DNA from: Pseudofrankia asymbiotica
GTDB lineage: Bacteria; Actinomycetota; Actinomycetes; Frankiales; Frankiaceae
DNA: 8,175 nucleotides
Direction of reading: 5' to 3'
NCBI RefSeq assembly: GCF_001983105.1
Contig: NZ_MOMC01000002.1
Location: forward strand, 103,185 to 111,359
Shown here: positions 7,343-8,175 of the stretch, in pieces
Layout of the letters: each line of letters starts with the position of its first letter
Position numbering within the stretch: position 1 is the stretch's first letter
The notes under the pieces: generated by a model
Database searches by the model: none
Seen by the model: the letters and a program-made list of their open reading frames with translations, nothing else
Told to the model about the DNA's origin: nothing
Made by a program: the position numbers and the translations under genes

Positions 7343-7744
7343 TCAGGCCGTCAGGCCGTCCCAGCGGGCGAGACGGAGGTCGACGCGGTCACCGGCGGGG
7401 CGTAGCGGGGTCTCGTCGGCGATCAGGCGGGTGATGGCCTCGACCGGGGCGGAGGGGTTGGGCTCACCGCTGGCGCGGATCACGCGATGCCATGGGACGT
7501 CCTCCTCGTGGCCGAAGCGGGCGAGCACCGCGCCCACGTGGCGGCCGGTGCCACCGCCGACGTACTCGGCGACGTCGCCGTAGGTCATCACCTTGCCGGC
7601 CGGGATCTGCGTGACCGCGTCGAGCACCGCTCTGGCGTACTCCCCTGGCCGGCCACCGATGTGGATACGCACCCGGGTGCCCAGCCCCGCGGACACGCTC
7701 GCGGACGTGCCCGCTCCCCGCCCGCCCGGCCCAGGTCCTCGCAT
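7343..7744 (-). CDS. Alkyltransferase-like protein (ATL), MGMT-fold DNA-binding protein without the acceptor cysteine
   Basis: A small (133 aa from the ATG) protein with the C-terminal DNA-binding fold of O6-alkylguanine-DNA alkyltransferases. The conserved part starts near residue 35: IPAGKVMTYGDVA (47-59), a GRHVG segment (67-71) in which R68 is the likely arginine finger that flips the damaged base, and PWHRV (84-88). In true alkyltransferases this last motif is PCHRV and the cysteine takes the alkyl group. Here W85 replaces it, the hallmark of ATL proteins such as S. pombe Atl1 and E. coli YbaZ, which bind O6-alkylguanine and hand it to nucleotide excision repair. The role is therefore lesion sensing, not direct reversal. 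The N-terminal 24 residues are Gly/Ser/Ala-rich and unlike the family. An in-frame GTG at 7672 (residue 25) is a possible true start, and neither start has a strong ribosome binding site. It lies downstream of moeZ on the same strand, but a strong hairpin between them suggests separate transcription. Confidence 0.88.
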   Translation of the reverse strand: MRGPGPGGRGAGTSASVSAGLGTRVRIHIGGRPGEYARAVLDAVTQIPAGKVMTYGDVAEYVGGGTGRHVGAVLARFGHEEDVPWHRVIRASGEPNPSAPVEAITRLIADETPLRPAGDRVDLRLARWDGLTA

Positions 7745-7775
7745 GAGGGCAGCATGCCAGCGACGTCCGACACTC

Positions 7776-7824
7776 CCGGAAGCGGCCAAGCACTCCAGAA
7801 GCGGCCAAGCCGGAAACGGCCGAG
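7776..7824. repeat. Short degenerate direct repeat upstream of the ATL gene
   Basis: GAAGCGGCCAAGC occurs at 7779-7791 and again, exactly, at 7798-7810, 19 bp apart. A third, diverged copy follows at 7810-7824 (two differences from CCGGAAGCGGCCAAG). The array lies in the 5' region of the minus-strand ATL gene, 30-80 bp before its ATG, and its last copy touches the hairpin downstream of moeZ. It could be an operator with copies about two helical turns apart, or simply slippage in non-coding DNA. No regulator is identified. Confidence 0.6.
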
Positions 7825-7863
7825 GGCTCCGGCGCCGACCATGGGTCGGTGCCGGAGCCCTCG
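7821..7863 (-). terminator. Strong hairpin, probable intrinsic terminator of the moeZ-like gene
   Basis: The arms 7821-7840 and 7844-7863 pair over 20 bp with a single mismatch (a G-U pair in one of the two RNA orientations) around a 3-nt loop. The hairpin begins 18 nt after the TAG stop of the minus-strand rhodanese gene and lies before the ATL gene. No T-run follows on the minus strand. This fits the U-poor hairpin terminators often proposed in high-GC actinomycetes, but it lowers certainty that termination is intrinsic and complete. Confidence 0.72.
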
Positions 7864-7881
7864 TGACGGGCCTGGAACGGT

Positions 7882-8175
7882 CTAGTAGACCGGGAGGGCC
7901 TTGTCGACCTGGGTCGCCCAGGCGGTGACACCGCCCTGGACGTGCACGGCCGACGAGAAACCGGCGCCCTTCAGGGTGGCCAGCGCGTCGGCCGAGCGGA
8001 CGCCCGACTTGCAGTAGACGACGACGCGCTTGTCCTGCGGCAGCTCCGACAGATGCGCGGGCAGGTCGCCCTTCGGGATCAGCCTCGCGCCGGGAATCCG
8101 GACGATCTCCCACTCGGCCGGCTCGCGGACGTCGATCAGCTCGATCGCGGCGCCCTCGTCCATCCACTCCTTGAG
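7882..8175 (-). CDS. moeZ: MoeZ-like adenylyltransferase/sulfurtransferase, C-terminal rhodanese domain (runs off window)
   Basis: The last 97 residues of a longer protein; the frame is open to the window edge, upstream of an internal Met. The visible part is a rhodanese domain: LKEWMD at the edge, then IDVREPAEWEIVRIPGA, the active-site loop CKSGVRS with the catalytic cysteine codon at 8011-8013, then HVQGGVTAW and a C-terminal LPVY. Wording and C-terminus fit actinobacterial MoeZ (MoeB-like E1 domain plus rhodanese, Rv3206c type), which adenylates ubiquitin-like sulfur carriers such as MoaD and CysO-type proteins. Its rhodanese domain then supplies the sulfur for the C-terminal thiocarboxylate, feeding molybdopterin, cysteine and thiamin-type pathways. 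The E1 domain itself lies outside the window, so a free-standing rhodanese cannot be excluded. The LKEWMD lead-in, typical of the linker helix in MoeZ, argues against that. A strong hairpin follows the stop. Confidence 0.82.
   Translation of the reverse strand, partial: LKEWMDEGAAIELIDVREPAEWEIVRIPGARLIPKGDLPAHLSELPQDKRVVVYCKSGVRSADALATLKGAGFSSAVHVQGGVTAWATQVDKALPVY

Noticed and set aside
7334..7367. Inverted CCGCTGG/CCAGCGG pair considered as a bidirectional terminator.
   Set aside because: The 7-bp stem encloses a loop of about 20 nt, part of it lies within the ATL coding sequence, and no T-run follows on either strand.
7343..8167. A 274-codon minus-strand frame that would fuse extra N-terminal sequence to the ATL domain.
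   Set aside because: Its first 140 codons overlap the moeZ-like gene in another frame and read through the terminator hairpin. The recognisable family sequence begins only after the ATG at 7744.

Overview
The window is about three quarters G+C and its genes use G or C in almost every third codon position. Gene content and order point to a high-GC actinomycete. A Frankia-like organism is plausible, but I infer this from composition and family resemblance and could not test it. Every gene looks chromosomal and intact. I see no transposase, integrase, CRISPR array, tRNA or rRNA.

Positions 1-6483 (minus strand) hold two adjacent UvrD/RecB-type helicase-nuclease genes. They match the AdnA and AdnB subunits of the actinobacterial AdnAB double-strand-break resection machine (Rv3202c/Rv3201c-like). 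The upstream gene, adnA-like (2725-6483), is complete: a UvrD motor, a RecB-family nuclease and four cysteines placed for an iron-sulfur cluster. The downstream gene, adnB-like (1-2725), is cut by the window edge inside helicase motif VI, so its nuclease domain lies outside. The two genes share one base in a TGATG stop/start junction, which implies translational coupling and equal expression of the two subunits.

Positions 6484-6524 are a short divergent gap. A classical short-chain dehydrogenase/reductase gene (6525-7274, plus strand) follows, with a complete NAD(P) site and catalytic tetrad but no identifiable substrate. It converges on an alkyltransferase-like (ATL) gene (7343-7744, minus strand). 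In this protein tryptophan replaces the reactive cysteine of O6-alkylguanine-DNA alkyltransferases (PWHRV instead of PCHRV), so it probably senses alkylated bases and does not repair them directly.

Positions 7745-7881 contain no gene. They carry a short degenerate repeat and a strong 20-bp hairpin that looks like the terminator of the last gene. That gene (7882-8175, minus strand) is the C-terminal rhodanese domain of a MoeZ-like adenylyltransferase/sulfurtransferase and continues beyond the window.

Functionally this is a DNA-repair neighbourhood (AdnAB end resection plus ATL lesion sensing) beside a sulfur-transfer gene. From memory it resembles the Mycobacterium tuberculosis Rv3201c-Rv3206c region, with an SDR where lipV lies. 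I found no convincing new system. The most interesting points are the lineage-type insertions in AdnA and AdnB, the ATL active-site substitution, the uncertain adnA start and the repeat upstream of the ATL gene.
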